From: Flavobacteriaceae bacterium PS02336
GTDB taxonomy: Bacteria > Bacteroidota > Bacteroidia > Flavobacteriales > Flavobacteriaceae
Assembly: GCA_029960065.1 (NCBI GenBank)
Contig: JASCOF010000012.1
Location: 25,206-89,205 of the forward strand
Direction of reading: 5' to 3'
Length of the DNA stretch: 64,000 nucleotides
The notes beneath the pieces are model-generated. The model saw only the letters and a program-made list of their open reading frames with translations. It had not been told where the DNA came from and did not search any database. A program made the position numbers and the translations under genes. Shown one piece after another: positions 32,855 through 40,806 of this stretch (position 1 is the stretch's first letter; every line of letters starts with the position of its first letter).

Positions 32855-34288
32855 ATGAAAATAAAGCTATCTGTTCTTCTTTTAGTTTTTTGCCTGTCTG
32901 TCTCTGCGCAGCAAAAAAATACAGAAAATGAGATTTTTATTGCTATGGATAAAACAGCTTCCATATTATTAGAAAAATCAAAAACCAACTCAATTTCTAT
33001 AGGTGTTGTTAAAAACGGAAAAACATATACACGTCATTACGGCGAAATAGATAAAGGAAAGGAAAATCCTGCGACTAATAACACCGTTTTCGAAGTAGCT
33101 TCAATCACTAAATTATTCACCGGATTATTAGCTGCTCAAGCTGTTTTAGAAGGAAAATTAAATCATGATGATGATATCAGAAAATATCTAAAAGGTTCTT
33201 ATCCTAATTTAGAATATCATGGTACACCAATAACTATTAAAGATCTGGTTTCTTTTAAGACCGGTTTTAATAAAGATTTACCCGACAACAGCGAATTAAG
33301 AAAGATCCGTAACGACAGCAGTTATATGGCTTTTAAAAAAATGGATGAATCTTACACGCGTGATAATTTTTTCGAAGATCTTAAAACAATAAAGTTAGAT
33401 ACACTTCCCGGTACTAAATTTAAATACAGCAACGGAAGTCTTAATTTGACAGCACATATTTTAGAAAATGTGTACAACAAGAGTTATGAAACGCTTTTAA
33501 AAGAAAATATATTTTCGAAATTAGAAATGAAATCTACGGGAATAAATTTAAATCCAAATACAGCTATTGCAAATGGTTATAATCTAAAAGGAATTTTAAT
33601 GCCTCAAATCTCCGATAATCTTTGGGGCGCAGCGGGAAGGTTAAAATCTACTTTAGGTGACTTAACTAAATTTATTACTTATGAGCTGAATACAAAGAAT
33701 AAAATCGTACAAGAATCTCAACGAAATCTTTTAAATAGTGCTACAACTTGGAACGGCTATTTTTGGGATTATATACAGGTGGATGAAAACGGAAAAAACT
33801 GCTGGAAACACGGCGGCGCATTTGGAACCCAAAACATGCTTGTAATTTATCCAGAGAGACAATTAGGAATTTCTATTATTGTAAACATAAGTGACGAGAA
33901 TACCGCAAATGCTTTAGGCGAAGCAGTAATAACGCTTTCTAATAATCTCTTAAAGGATAACAATAAACAATCTGGTATTTATGGTTATAAGATAAACGAT
34001 AAAAATATTGTATTTACTTACGAACATGACAAAGCATTAAATCAAGATTTAGTAAAAAGTGTATCTATTGCAGGTTCATTTGATAATTGGAATCCGAACG
34101 ATCCAAATTTTCAAATGATTCAAAAAAATAAAAATACATTTGAATTAACAATTCCAAAATCGCAGTTTGAAAAAGATAAAACACATCTTTTTAAGTTTGT
34201 CATTAATAAAACTGGATGGATAGAAGCGCCAAAAAATGCTGTAAACAGACAGACAGACGGAGATGAAAACTTAATTTTAAAAATATAA
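32855..34288 (+). CDS. secreted serine beta-lactamase-like hydrolase with sugar-binding-type domain
   Basis: The 477-residue protein has a signal peptide (1-19, VSAQQ) and a class C beta-lactamase/DD-peptidase-like domain (about 25-365) with Ser83-x-x-Lys86 in ASITK, Tyr191-Ser-Asn193 and the KHGG motif at 318-321. Residues about 375-477 form an E-set/AMPK-type glycogen-binding-like domain (SIAGSFDNWNPNDP, FKFVINKTGWIEAP). It follows the BlaI/M56 modules but behind a terminator, so it could be a separately regulated target. It may be an esterase, peptidase or transglycosylase-like enzyme rather than a true beta-lactamase. Confidence 0.86.
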   Translation: MKIKLSVLLLVFCLSVSAQQKNTENEIFIAMDKTASILLEKSKTNSISIGVVKNGKTYTRHYGEIDKGKENPATNNTVFEVASITKLFTGLLAAQAVLEGKLNHDDDIRKYLKGSYPNLEYHGTPITIKDLVSFKTGFNKDLPDNSELRKIRNDSSYMAFKKMDESYTRDNFFEDLKTIKLDTLPGTKFKYSNGSLNLTAHILENVYNKSYETLLKENIFSKLEMKSTGINLNPNTAIANGYNLKGILMPQISDNLWGAAGRLKSTLGDLTKFITYELNTKNKIVQESQRNLLNSATTWNGYFWDYIQVDENGKNCWKHGGAFGTQNMLVIYPERQLGISIIVNISDENTANALGEAVITLSNNLLKDNNKQSGIYGYKINDKNIVFTYEHDKALNQDLVKSVSIAGSFDNWNPNDPNFQMIQKNKNTFELTIPKSQFEKDKTHLFKFVINKTGWIEAPKNAVNRQTDGDENLILKI

Positions 34289-34310
34289 AAACATTCCTAT
34301 TTCACTACTC

Positions 34311-34344
34311 AAAAGACTTTGCTTCAAACACAAAGTCTTTTTTT
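34311..34344 (+). terminator. terminator of the serine hydrolase gene
   Basis: An 11-base stem (34311-34321 with 34331-34341) continues into T residues. The following TATCTTTG (34346-34353) is a good -7 element for the next small gene. Confidence 0.8.
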
Positions 34345-34369
34345 ATATCTTTGAACAAACAAATCTACT

Positions 34370-34513
34370 ATGTATAAATTTCTAGCCAAACTAAATAAAT
34401 TATTATTGCCAAGTTTTACCAAACAAGGATTGGATATTGCAAAAGCAAAAAAATGGCAGATGGCAATTATTGGATATCGTGCTTATGTAACCAAGCGAGC
34501 ACTAGAGAATTAA
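34370..34513 (+). CDS. 47-residue conserved small protein
   Basis: ATG at 34370 opens a 47-codon frame with a basic, amphipathic product beginning MYKFLAKLNKLLLPSFTKQ and ending in IIGYRAYVTKRALEN. I recognise the pattern from small proteins found throughout Flavobacteria that databases often mislabel as SsrA-binding protein; it does not contain the SmpB fold. A -7 element (TATCTTTG, 34346-34353) lies 16 bases upstream. The function is unknown, perhaps RNA or ribosome related given its charge, which is speculation. Confidence 0.72.
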   Translation: MYKFLAKLNKLLLPSFTKQGLDIAKAKKWQMAIIGYRAYVTKRALEN

Positions 34514-34566
34514 TTCAAATACATTATTGCTTAATATGCAGTTAATATCCTTTTCTGCACTATTTT

Positions 34567-35412
34567 ATGAAAAAAAAAGAAAGCAACCTTCCTCCCGTTC
34601 CAGCAGTACTATTAGCAATTATTAGCGTACAATGTGGTGCAGCGATTGCAAAAACGCTTTTCCCTACAATTGGAGCGGCAGGCACAGCATCGATACGTAT
34701 TGGCATTTCGGCTGTACTTTTATTATTAGCTTATAGACCTAATTTAAAAGCAATTACTCCTGCACAATGGAAAATTGTAATTCCTTATGGTTTATCTTTA
34801 GGTGCAATGAACCTAATATTTTATTTTGCGATAGAAAGAATTCCAATTGGATTAGCAGTTACATTAGAATTTGTCGGACCATTAATTCTCGCAATCTCTG
34901 GCTCTAAGCGCTTAATTGATTATTGCTGGGTTTTACTTGCCGCAATTGGAATTTTATTAATTGCTCCCTGGACAAATGATCGTTTAGATCCTTTAGGAAT
35001 GCTTTTCGCCCTTTTAGCCGGAGGATTCTGGGCGGCTTATATAGTTCTAGGAGGTAAAATCTCAAAAATAATGAACGATGGTTATGCCGTATCTACAGGA
35101 ATGTTGTTTGCTGCATTATTAGTTTTGCCATTCGGTTTTCTAGAAAACGCATTAGTCAACCTCACTCCAAAACTGTTCGGAATGGGAATCGCTCTTGCGC
35201 TTCTATCTAGTGCCATTCCATTTACATTAGAAATGAAAGCTTTAGGAGAGCTGCCTCCGCGAACTTTTAGTATTTTAATGAGTTTAGAACCAGCTGCTGC
35301 TTCCATTTGTGCTTTTATATTTCTTCAAGAGAATTTAAGCTTTTATGAAATTTTAGCCGTTTTATGTGTTGTTATTGCATCTGCAGGAAGTACTTTAACT
35401 GCTAAGAAATAA
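34567..35412 (+). CDS. EamA-family exporter, RhtA-like
   Basis: The 281-residue protein has ten membrane spans in two EamA halves. It most resembles RhtA, which exports threonine and homoserine: the first half contains SVQCGAAIAKTLFP and LEFVGPLILA, and the second half LSSAIPFTLEMKALGELPPRTFSILMSLEPA-type sequence. Amino-acid export is therefore the best guess. It is monocistronic and followed by a strong bidirectional terminator. Confidence 0.88.
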   Translation: MKKKESNLPPVPAVLLAIISVQCGAAIAKTLFPTIGAAGTASIRIGISAVLLLLAYRPNLKAITPAQWKIVIPYGLSLGAMNLIFYFAIERIPIGLAVTLEFVGPLILAISGSKRLIDYCWVLLAAIGILLIAPWTNDRLDPLGMLFALLAGGFWAAYIVLGGKISKIMNDGYAVSTGMLFAALLVLPFGFLENALVNLTPKLFGMGIALALLSSAIPFTLEMKALGELPPRTFSILMSLEPAAASICAFIFLQENLSFYEILAVLCVVIASAGSTLTAKK

Positions 35413-35440
35413 AAAAAGCTCAGTATTTTTTACTGAGCCC
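35411..35440. terminator. bidirectional terminator
   Basis: An 8-base stem (35418-35425 with 35431-35438) with an A run on its left (T run on the minus strand) serves the EamA gene and, most clearly, the convergent fasciclin gene. Confidence 0.75.
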
Positions 35441-35471
35441 CTTCAATTGTAGGTTTTATTTTTGGAGATAA

Positions 35472-36026
35472 TTATTTTTTTGGAAGTAAGACCGCGTCAA
35501 CTACGTGAATTACACCATTTGACTGATTAACATCTGCAATTGTAACTTTAGATTTATTACCATTTTCATCTGTAATATATAAATCTTTGCCTTTCATCCA
35601 AGCAGTAAGAGTTCCACCGCTTACAGTTTTAATTACTGCTTTTCCTTTACCATCTTTAATTGCCTTTGCAATATCCGCCGAATTCCATTTTCCAGAAACA
35701 ACATGATAGGTCAAGATCGTTTGAAGTGTTTTTTTATTCTCTGGCTTTAATAGTGATTCTACAGTTCCTTTTGGTAACTTATCAAAAGCTGCATTTGTCG
35801 GAGCAAAAACTGTAAATGGACCAGCTCCTTTTAAAGTTTCTACTAAATCAGCCGCTTTTACTGCAGCAACCAATGTTGTATGATCTTTTGAATTAACGGC
35901 ATTTTCGATAATATTTTTATTAGGATACATTGCTGCTCCGCCAACCATTACTGTTTTTTGAGCGAATGATGTAAATCCGAAAGTCAAGGCTAAAATTGCT
36001 GTGGCTAAAAATTTTCTAGTTTTCAT
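35472..36026 (-). CDS. secreted fasciclin-domain protein
   Basis: The 184-residue protein has a signal peptide (1-22, FTSFAQ) and a single FAS1 domain (about 45-184) with the conserved boxes GPFTVFAPTNAAFDKLP (about 69-85) and ITYHVV-like LTYHVVSGKW, ending in NGVIHVVDAVLLP. FAS1 domains mediate adhesion or act as small periplasmic proteins. There are no further domains or anchors. A perfect GC-centred dyad lies 26 bases upstream. Confidence 0.92.
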   Translation of the reverse strand: MKTRKFLATAILALTFGFTSFAQKTVMVGGAAMYPNKNIIENAVNSKDHTTLVAAVKAADLVETLKGAGPFTVFAPTNAAFDKLPKGTVESLLKPENKKTLQTILTYHVVSGKWNSADIAKAIKDGKGKAVIKTVSGGTLTAWMKGKDLYITDENGNKSKVTIADVNQSNGVIHVVDAVLLPKK

Positions 36027-36051
36027 AATTAATTTTTTAAGTTATAAAATC

Positions 36052-36067
36052 ATTTACGGCGGTAAAT
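36052..36067 (-). promoter_or_regulatory. perfect dyad upstream of the fasciclin gene
   Basis: ATTTAC-GGCG-GTAAAT is a perfect 6-base dyad with a GC-rich centre, unusual in this AT-rich leader, 26 bases before the fasciclin ATG. It may be an operator or a 5' leader hairpin. Confidence 0.3.
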
Positions 36068-36237
36068 TGGTTTTGGTTTTAAGAAAAATTAAAATAATTA
36101 AAAAGAATATTAAATAATCCTCAATAAGTACTGAAAAACAAGACATTAATCGATTGAAATATTTTTGACTTTTTTTAACAAACCATTGATTTTTGCATTC
36201 TTTTTATTATTAAATTTAGATTCAAAACCAAGTCATC

Positions 36238-36762
36238 ATGAAAAATCTACCTCAAAAAGTCAGAAGTAAAAAACTAAGTTCAAGAGTTGATTTAACCGCA
36301 ATGGTCAGCGTTTCTTTTTTACTTATTATATTTTTTATGGTTGTTGGAGAATTATCTAAACCGAAAGAAATGGATCTCTCTTTACCAGAAAAAGATGTTT
36401 GCAGGGGAAATATTGGATGTGTCAAAGCTGATCGCTTATATACAATATTACTAGATCAAAATGCTAAAATAATAACTTATTCTGGAGTGTTAGAATTTCA
36501 AATGAGAAAACCAAAGGAGTTCAAATTTGAAAAAAATGAAATAAAGCGAGAAGTATTCCGTAAAAAAGAAGAAGTTCATAATCACATGATTTCTGTAGGA
36601 AAACCAATGAGTGGTGTAATTGTGATTATAAAACCAAGCAGAAAGTCAAACTACGGTAATTTAGTAAATATATTGGATTTAATGAAAGTTGCCAATATTG
36701 AAACCTATTCAATAGTTGATGAATTTAGTTCAGAAGAATCACAATTATTAGCTTCAAATTAA
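36238..36762 (+). CDS. ExbD-like protein, tandem copy 1
   Basis: The 174-residue protein has the ExbD/TolR layout: a short basic cytoplasmic N-terminus, one span (about 20-38) and a periplasmic domain. The span reads DLTAMVSVSFLLIIFFMVV, where ExbD has an Asp in place of the first Ser (IDVxF); the proton-carrying Asp is therefore missing. The periplasmic part contains a C-x5-C loop (Cys55 and Cys61) and the block TILLDQNAKIITYSG. Residues 1-43 are almost identical in the next two genes. Motor function is doubtful without an ExbB nearby. It is followed by copy 2 after 12 bases. Confidence 0.83.
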   Translation: MKNLPQKVRSKKLSSRVDLTAMVSVSFLLIIFFMVVGELSKPKEMDLSLPEKDVCRGNIGCVKADRLYTILLDQNAKIITYSGVLEFQMRKPKEFKFEKNEIKREVFRKKEEVHNHMISVGKPMSGVIVIIKPSRKSNYGNLVNILDLMKVANIETYSIVDEFSSEESQLLASN

Positions 36763-36774
36763 AAACTATTCCTT

Positions 36775-37302
36775 ATGAAAAATCTACCTCAAAAAGTCAG
36801 AAGTAAAAAACTAAGTTCAAGAGTTGATTTAACCGCAATGGTCAGCGTTTCTTTTTTGCTGATTATATTTTTTATGGTTGTTGGAGAATTATCGAAGCCG
36901 AAAGTTGTCGATTTAAGTTTGCCAAATAATGATTGGACTTGTGGCAGATTTTACAGTTGTGGAGGTGAAAATAGAACTACGACCATTTTACTTGGTGCTA
37001 ATAACAAATTAATTTCTTATACAGGTATTTTAGCTGTACCGATAATCCCAGCGAAGAAAATAAATTATGGCAAAGAAGGTATAAGAAAAGAGCTTTTATT
37101 GAGAAACAAAGATATGCTCAATTATTCTGCACAATTAGGAAAGCCTGGAATAGGAATTACAGTTATTATAAAACCTAGCAAAGAATGTAATTTCAAGAAT
37201 TTAGTTGACATTTTAGATGAAATGGAAATTACTAAGATCGGAAATTATGCGATTGTAAATGAGTTTACTCCAGAAGAATCAAAATTATTAGCTTCAAATT
37301 AA
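36775..37302 (+). CDS. ExbD-like protein, tandem copy 2
   Basis: The 175-residue protein has the same N-terminal 43 residues as copy 1, and the first 83 bases of the two genes are identical. The span again has MVSVSF instead of MVDxxF. The periplasmic domain is much more diverged but keeps the C-x5-C loop (CGRFYSC), TTILLGANNKLISYTG and a C-terminal KPSKECNFKNLVDILDEM block. An extra Cys occurs in KECN. The gene lies 12 bases after copy 1 with the same spacing as copy 3, so the three form one operon. Confidence 0.83.
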   Translation: MKNLPQKVRSKKLSSRVDLTAMVSVSFLLIIFFMVVGELSKPKVVDLSLPNNDWTCGRFYSCGGENRTTTILLGANNKLISYTGILAVPIIPAKKINYGKEGIRKELLLRNKDMLNYSAQLGKPGIGITVIIKPSKECNFKNLVDILDEMEITKIGNYAIVNEFTPEESKLLASN

Positions 37303-37314
37303 TAACTAGTACTT

Positions 37315-37842
37315 ATGAAAAATCTACCTCAAAAAGTCAGAAGTAAAAAACTAAGTTCAAGAGTTGATTTAACTGCAATGGTCAGCGTTTCTTTCCTGCT
37401 GATTATATTTTTTATGGTTGTTGGTGAATTATCAAAGCCTAAAGTTATTGATTATTCGTTTTACAATGAAGGTTGTGGACCAATTATAGAATGCAATAAA
37501 CCAGACGAAAATATGATCATGACAATATTATTAGATGATAATAATAAAATTATTACTTACTCAGGATTACTTTATAGCCCAATAGAAGCTCCGAAGCAAA
37601 TAAAATTTGACAAAAATGGAATTCGACAAGAATTAATTAGAAGAAATAAGAGAGTTTTGGAATATTCTTCAAATTTAGGACGACCAGGAAAAGGAGTCCA
37701 AGTAGTTATCAAGCCTAGTAAAAAATCAAATTACGGAAATTTGGTAGATATTTTGGACGAAATGAAAATAACAGGAATAAATTCTTATTCTGTTGTTGAT
37801 TATTATAGTCCCGAAGAAATCAAATTACTTGCTTTAAAATAA
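37315..37842 (+). CDS. ExbD-like protein, tandem copy 3
   Basis: The 175-residue protein is the third paralogue. Its first 59 bases are identical to copies 1 and 2, and scattered synonymous changes follow. MVSVSF again replaces the essential Asp motif. The periplasmic domain has the C-x5-C loop (CGPIIEC), MTILLDDNNKIITYSG and the block KPSKKSNYGNLVDILDEM, close to copies 1 and 2 there. The pattern of identical front ends and different loops suggests gene conversion or selection for diversity in the exposed loop. Confidence 0.83.
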   Translation: MKNLPQKVRSKKLSSRVDLTAMVSVSFLLIIFFMVVGELSKPKVIDYSFYNEGCGPIIECNKPDENMIMTILLDDNNKIITYSGLLYSPIEAPKQIKFDKNGIRQELIRRNKRVLEYSSNLGRPGKGVQVVIKPSKKSNYGNLVDILDEMKITGINSYSVVDYYSPEEIKLLALK

Positions 37843-37937
37843 CGGAAATCATTTCCAAAAGGGTCTCGACTCAGCTCGAACTGACAAACGTGAAACTTGA
37901 AACTAAAACAAAGAAAACTTAAAACAAAAGAACAAAA

Positions 37938-37963
37938 AAAGTCCCACAGCAATGTGGGACTTT
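37938..37963 (-). terminator. terminator of rpsA
   Basis: An 11-base stem (37938-37948 with 37953-37963) continues on the minus strand into a T run; it may also serve the ExbD-like operon on the plus strand. Confidence 0.8.
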
Positions 37964-37985
37964 CTATTTATAAAAAAACTAAGAA

Positions 37986-39764
37986 TTATTTTTTCTCAGT
38001 TTTTTCCATTTTAGCTTTTAAAGCAGCTAATACATCATTGTTATCTCCTAAAGTTGCAGCTGGTGCATTAGTAGTAGAGTTAGATGAAGTATTTTCAGTT
38101 GCAGCTTTCACGTTTTTCTCTTCTTCTTCACGGAAGATAGCAGTGTGAGAAGCAACTACTCTTTTGAATTCTTTGTTGAATTCAATTACTTTGAAATCAG
38201 CAGTATCACCTTTTTTCAATTTCTTTCCGTCTTCTTTTTCAAGGTGACGAGTAGGAATGAAAGCAACGATATCATCTCCGAATTCTACAGTAGCTCCTTT
38301 GTCAACGATTTCAGAAATCTCACCATTGTGGATAGTTCCTACAGCGAAAGAATCTTCGTATTGATCCCAAGGATTAGCAGTAGTTTGTTTGTGACCTAAA
38401 GATAATTTACGTCCTTCAACATCTAATTCTAATACAACTACATCAAGTTTTTCACCAACATTTACAAATTCAGATGGGTGTTTAATTTTCTTAGTCCAAG
38501 AAAGATCAGAAATGTAGATTAATCCATCAATTCCTTCTTCTAATTCTACGAAAATACCAAAGTTTGTAAAGTTTCTAACGATACCTGTATGTTTAGAACC
38601 TACTGGATATTTAGAAGTAATATCAGTCCATGGATCTTGAGTCAATTGTTTGATACCTAATGACATTTTACGGTCATCTCTATCTAAAGTTAAGATAACA
38701 GCCTCAACAACATCTCCAACTTTTACGAAATCTTGTGCAGAACGTAAATGAGTTGACCATGACATTTCAGAAACGTGGATTAAACCTTCAACACCTTCAG
38801 CAACTTCGATGAAAGCACCGTAATCAGCGATTACAACTACTTTACCTTTAACTTTGTCACCAACAGTTAAGTTAGCATCTAAAGCATCCCATGGGTGAGC
38901 GTTTAATTGTTTCAATCCTAATTGAATTCTTGTTTTCTCATCATCGAAATCAAGGATTACAACGTTTAATTTTTGGTCTAATTCAAGAACTTCACTTGGG
39001 TGGTTGATTCTACTCCAAGAAAGGTCAGTAATGTGAATTAATCCGTCAACACCACCTAAGTCAATGAACACACCATAAGAAGTAATGTTTTTAACAACAC
39101 CTTCTAATACTTGTCCTTTTTGTAATTGACCGATGATTTCTTTTTTCTGTACTTCAATATCAGCTTCGATAAGCGCTTTGTGAGATACAACAACGTTTTT
39201 GAATTCGTGGTTAATTTTTACCACTTTGAATTCCATCATTTTGTTTACATATACATCGTAGTCTCTAATTGGCTTAACGTCAATTTGAGATCCTGGTAAG
39301 AACGCCTCGATACCGAATACGTCAACGATCATACCTCCTTTAGTTCTACATTTAACAAAACCGTTAACGATTTCTCCAGTTTCATTAGCTGCAATAACTC
39401 TATCCCAAGATTTGATAGTACGTGCTTTTCTGTGAGATAATACTAATTGACCTGTTTTGTCCTCACGGATGTCGATTAATACTTCAACTTTGTCACCTAC
39501 TTTTAAGTTTGGGTTGTAACGGAATTCATTTAAAGAAATAACACCTTCAGATTTAGCATTGATATCAACGATAACGTCTCTATCTGTAATTCTAACAACA
39601 ACTCCTTCAACTACTTCTTCTTGATCTGTAGCGATGAAAGTTTTAGATACTAGTTCTTCAAACTCTTGTAAGTTTTTCTCATCTACTGCATCAATTCCTT
39701 CTTGGAAGTTATGCCAGTTAAAATTTGCTAAAAACTCTTCTTGTGATTTTAATTGTTCAGACAT
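37986..39764 (-). CDS. rpsA: 30S ribosomal protein S1
   Basis: The 592-residue protein consists of six consecutive S1 RNA-binding domains (starting at about 45, 130, 210, 300, 385 and 470), with the typical HISDLSW-type ends: LIHITDLSWSR, LIHVSEMSWS and LIYISDLSWTK. S1 binds mRNA leaders and is essential for initiation on weak or absent Shine-Dalgarno messages, as in this organism. The last domain and the acidic, Ala/Thr-rich tail are shorter and more variable. Length and domain number are standard. Confidence 0.97.
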   Translation of the reverse strand: MSEQLKSQEEFLANFNWHNFQEGIDAVDEKNLQEFEELVSKTFIATDQEEVVEGVVVRITDRDVIVDINAKSEGVISLNEFRYNPNLKVGDKVEVLIDIREDKTGQLVLSHRKARTIKSWDRVIAANETGEIVNGFVKCRTKGGMIVDVFGIEAFLPGSQIDVKPIRDYDVYVNKMMEFKVVKINHEFKNVVVSHKALIEADIEVQKKEIIGQLQKGQVLEGVVKNITSYGVFIDLGGVDGLIHITDLSWSRINHPSEVLELDQKLNVVILDFDDEKTRIQLGLKQLNAHPWDALDANLTVGDKVKGKVVVIADYGAFIEVAEGVEGLIHVSEMSWSTHLRSAQDFVKVGDVVEAVILTLDRDDRKMSLGIKQLTQDPWTDITSKYPVGSKHTGIVRNFTNFGIFVELEEGIDGLIYISDLSWTKKIKHPSEFVNVGEKLDVVVLELDVEGRKLSLGHKQTTANPWDQYEDSFAVGTIHNGEISEIVDKGATVEFGDDIVAFIPTRHLEKEDGKKLKKGDTADFKVIEFNKEFKRVVASHTAIFREEEEKNVKAATENTSSNSTTNAPAATLGDNNDVLAALKAKMEKTEKK

Positions 39765-39974
39765 GCTGATAAAAAATTTGTATTCTGTTTTTCTCGAGTT
39801 TCTCTATGCGATAGAAAATACAGAAGTTGTTTTACATAAATGGTTGATACCTAATGGAAACTCTTCTCTGCCAAAAGGTTTGCAAAATTACTACAAATAT
39901 TTGGAATACCAAAACAATTTTAAGTTGATTATGAGTGGATTATTCAGAAGCAGTTCTTTTTAGGTTTTTCAAGA

Positions 39975-40060
39975 CCCAAAGTCCCGCTATCCGTTACAAT
40001 CTTTTATGTCTCGTTAAAGAAACGAGACATAAAAGGATTTCCACTTCTATCGGGGCTAGA
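39975..40060 (-). ncRNA. structured RNA-like intergenic element, copy 2
   Basis: On the minus strand the element begins TAGCCCCGATAGAAGTGGAAATCC, contains a perfect 15-base hairpin (40001-40015 with 40021-40035) and ends GTAACGGATAGCGGGAC. Its closing helix is CCCG/CGGG where copy 1 (21418-21496) has CCTG/CAGG, a compensatory change, and the internal hairpin differs wholly in sequence but keeps its position and TTTT/AAAA base. This supports a conserved RNA of the type called Flavo-1. Confidence 0.65.
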
Positions 40061-40104
40061 TTAGAAGTTTCGTTTTCAAAAGAACTTTAATTCCGTTTGT
40101 AAAA

Positions 40105-40186
40105 AGACCTAATAGGTTTTGAAAACGTTAGGTCTAATCACGTTTTAAATATCAAACCCGACAGGTTTTGAAAACCTGTCGGGTTT
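40105..40186. repeat. two palindromes with a GGTTTTGAAAAC core
   Basis: The second (40154-40186) is a near-perfect palindrome of 33 bases: AAACCCGACAGGTTTT, one base, AAAACCTGTCGGGTTT. The first (40105-40134) has outer arms AGACCTAA/TTAGGTCT and the same GTTTTGAAAAC core. They may act as terminator or as mobile repeats; similar CCCGACAGG palindromes occur widely in Bacteroidota. Confidence 0.7.
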
Positions 40187-40212
40187 ACTATACTATCTTT
40201 TATAATGCAAAA

Positions 40213-40761
40213 CTATTTAGAAAAATCAGCCAAAAAACTATTGTACTCTCCTTTATTAAATCTCATTTTACAATCTGAAAATGGTTCCAACTGTTGCAAC
40301 ATATAAAATTTAACACTTTGATTCATTCTAGTACATGGAGGATGATAAACATCAATGGTTTCATTGTCATTTTGGTGTTTAAATAATAGTTCTCTAATTT
40401 TAGAATAATCTTTTTCTACCAACATTTTATAAGCAAAACATCTAATAATTGGATTTTCACATTCTGTCATTAAAACCAAATCATCAATATTTGTTTCTTT
40501 AGAGAATTTAATAAAACTTTCTCTTTTTTCAATTCCCGAATATAGATAAATGTTATCAAGTCTAAAGTCAGCAAAATTTTTATTTAATTTCTTATTTTTT
40601 AAAATTGAATCTAATTTAACTGTAGGTTTAAAACTTTCTACTTTACCATTGCAACTTACTATCAAAAACATAATCATTAATCCATAACCTTGATCATGAA
40701 TCTTCAAAATATTGAATATAAATCGCTTAAATAGAGAAAATTTTATTTGTTGACTTTTCAT
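40213..40761 (-). CDS. putative lipoprotein of unknown function
   Basis: The 182-residue protein is of unknown family. A hydrophobic stretch leads to a lipobox-like LIVSC at Cys37, so the real protein may start at Met29 or Met31, but then the signal peptide would be shorter than normal; the long N-terminus with KRF keeps the first ATG plausible. The C-terminal part (about 95-182) has short helices that resemble HEAT-type repeats. Two Cys pairs (ECENPIIRC and DCK) could be structural. It is isolated between repeats and the nupG-like gene. Confidence 0.6.
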   Translation of the reverse strand: MKSQQIKFSLFKRFIFNILKIHDQGYGLMIMFLIVSCNGKVESFKPTVKLDSILKNKKLNKNFADFRLDNIYLYSGIEKRESFIKFSKETNIDDLVLMTECENPIIRCFAYKMLVEKDYSKIRELLFKHQNDNETIDVYHPPCTRMNQSVKFYMLQQLEPFSDCKMRFNKGEYNSFLADFSK

Positions 40762-40806
40762 GCCGAATTAAAACACTAAATTATTCAAAAAGCTTTAAAA
40801 ATAAAA

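Larger units (their letters stand above)
39765..40212. other. 448-base intergenic region upstream of rpsA
   Basis: The left part (39765-39970) should contain the rpsA promoter and leader. The rest holds a structured RNA-like element (39975-40060, minus) and two palindromes (40105-40186). A plus-strand frame from 39634 to 39963 overlaps rpsA and has no protein-like features. I see no gene. Confidence 0.6.

Noticed and set aside
32855..34288. calling the serine hydrolase a class C beta-lactamase
   Set aside because: Motifs are shared with DD-peptidases and esterases, and the extra sugar-binding-like domain is not typical of beta-lactamases.
39634..39963. 109-codon plus-strand frame overlapping the start of rpsA
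   Set aside because: Composition is that of antisense rpsA plus leader DNA; no protein-like motifs.
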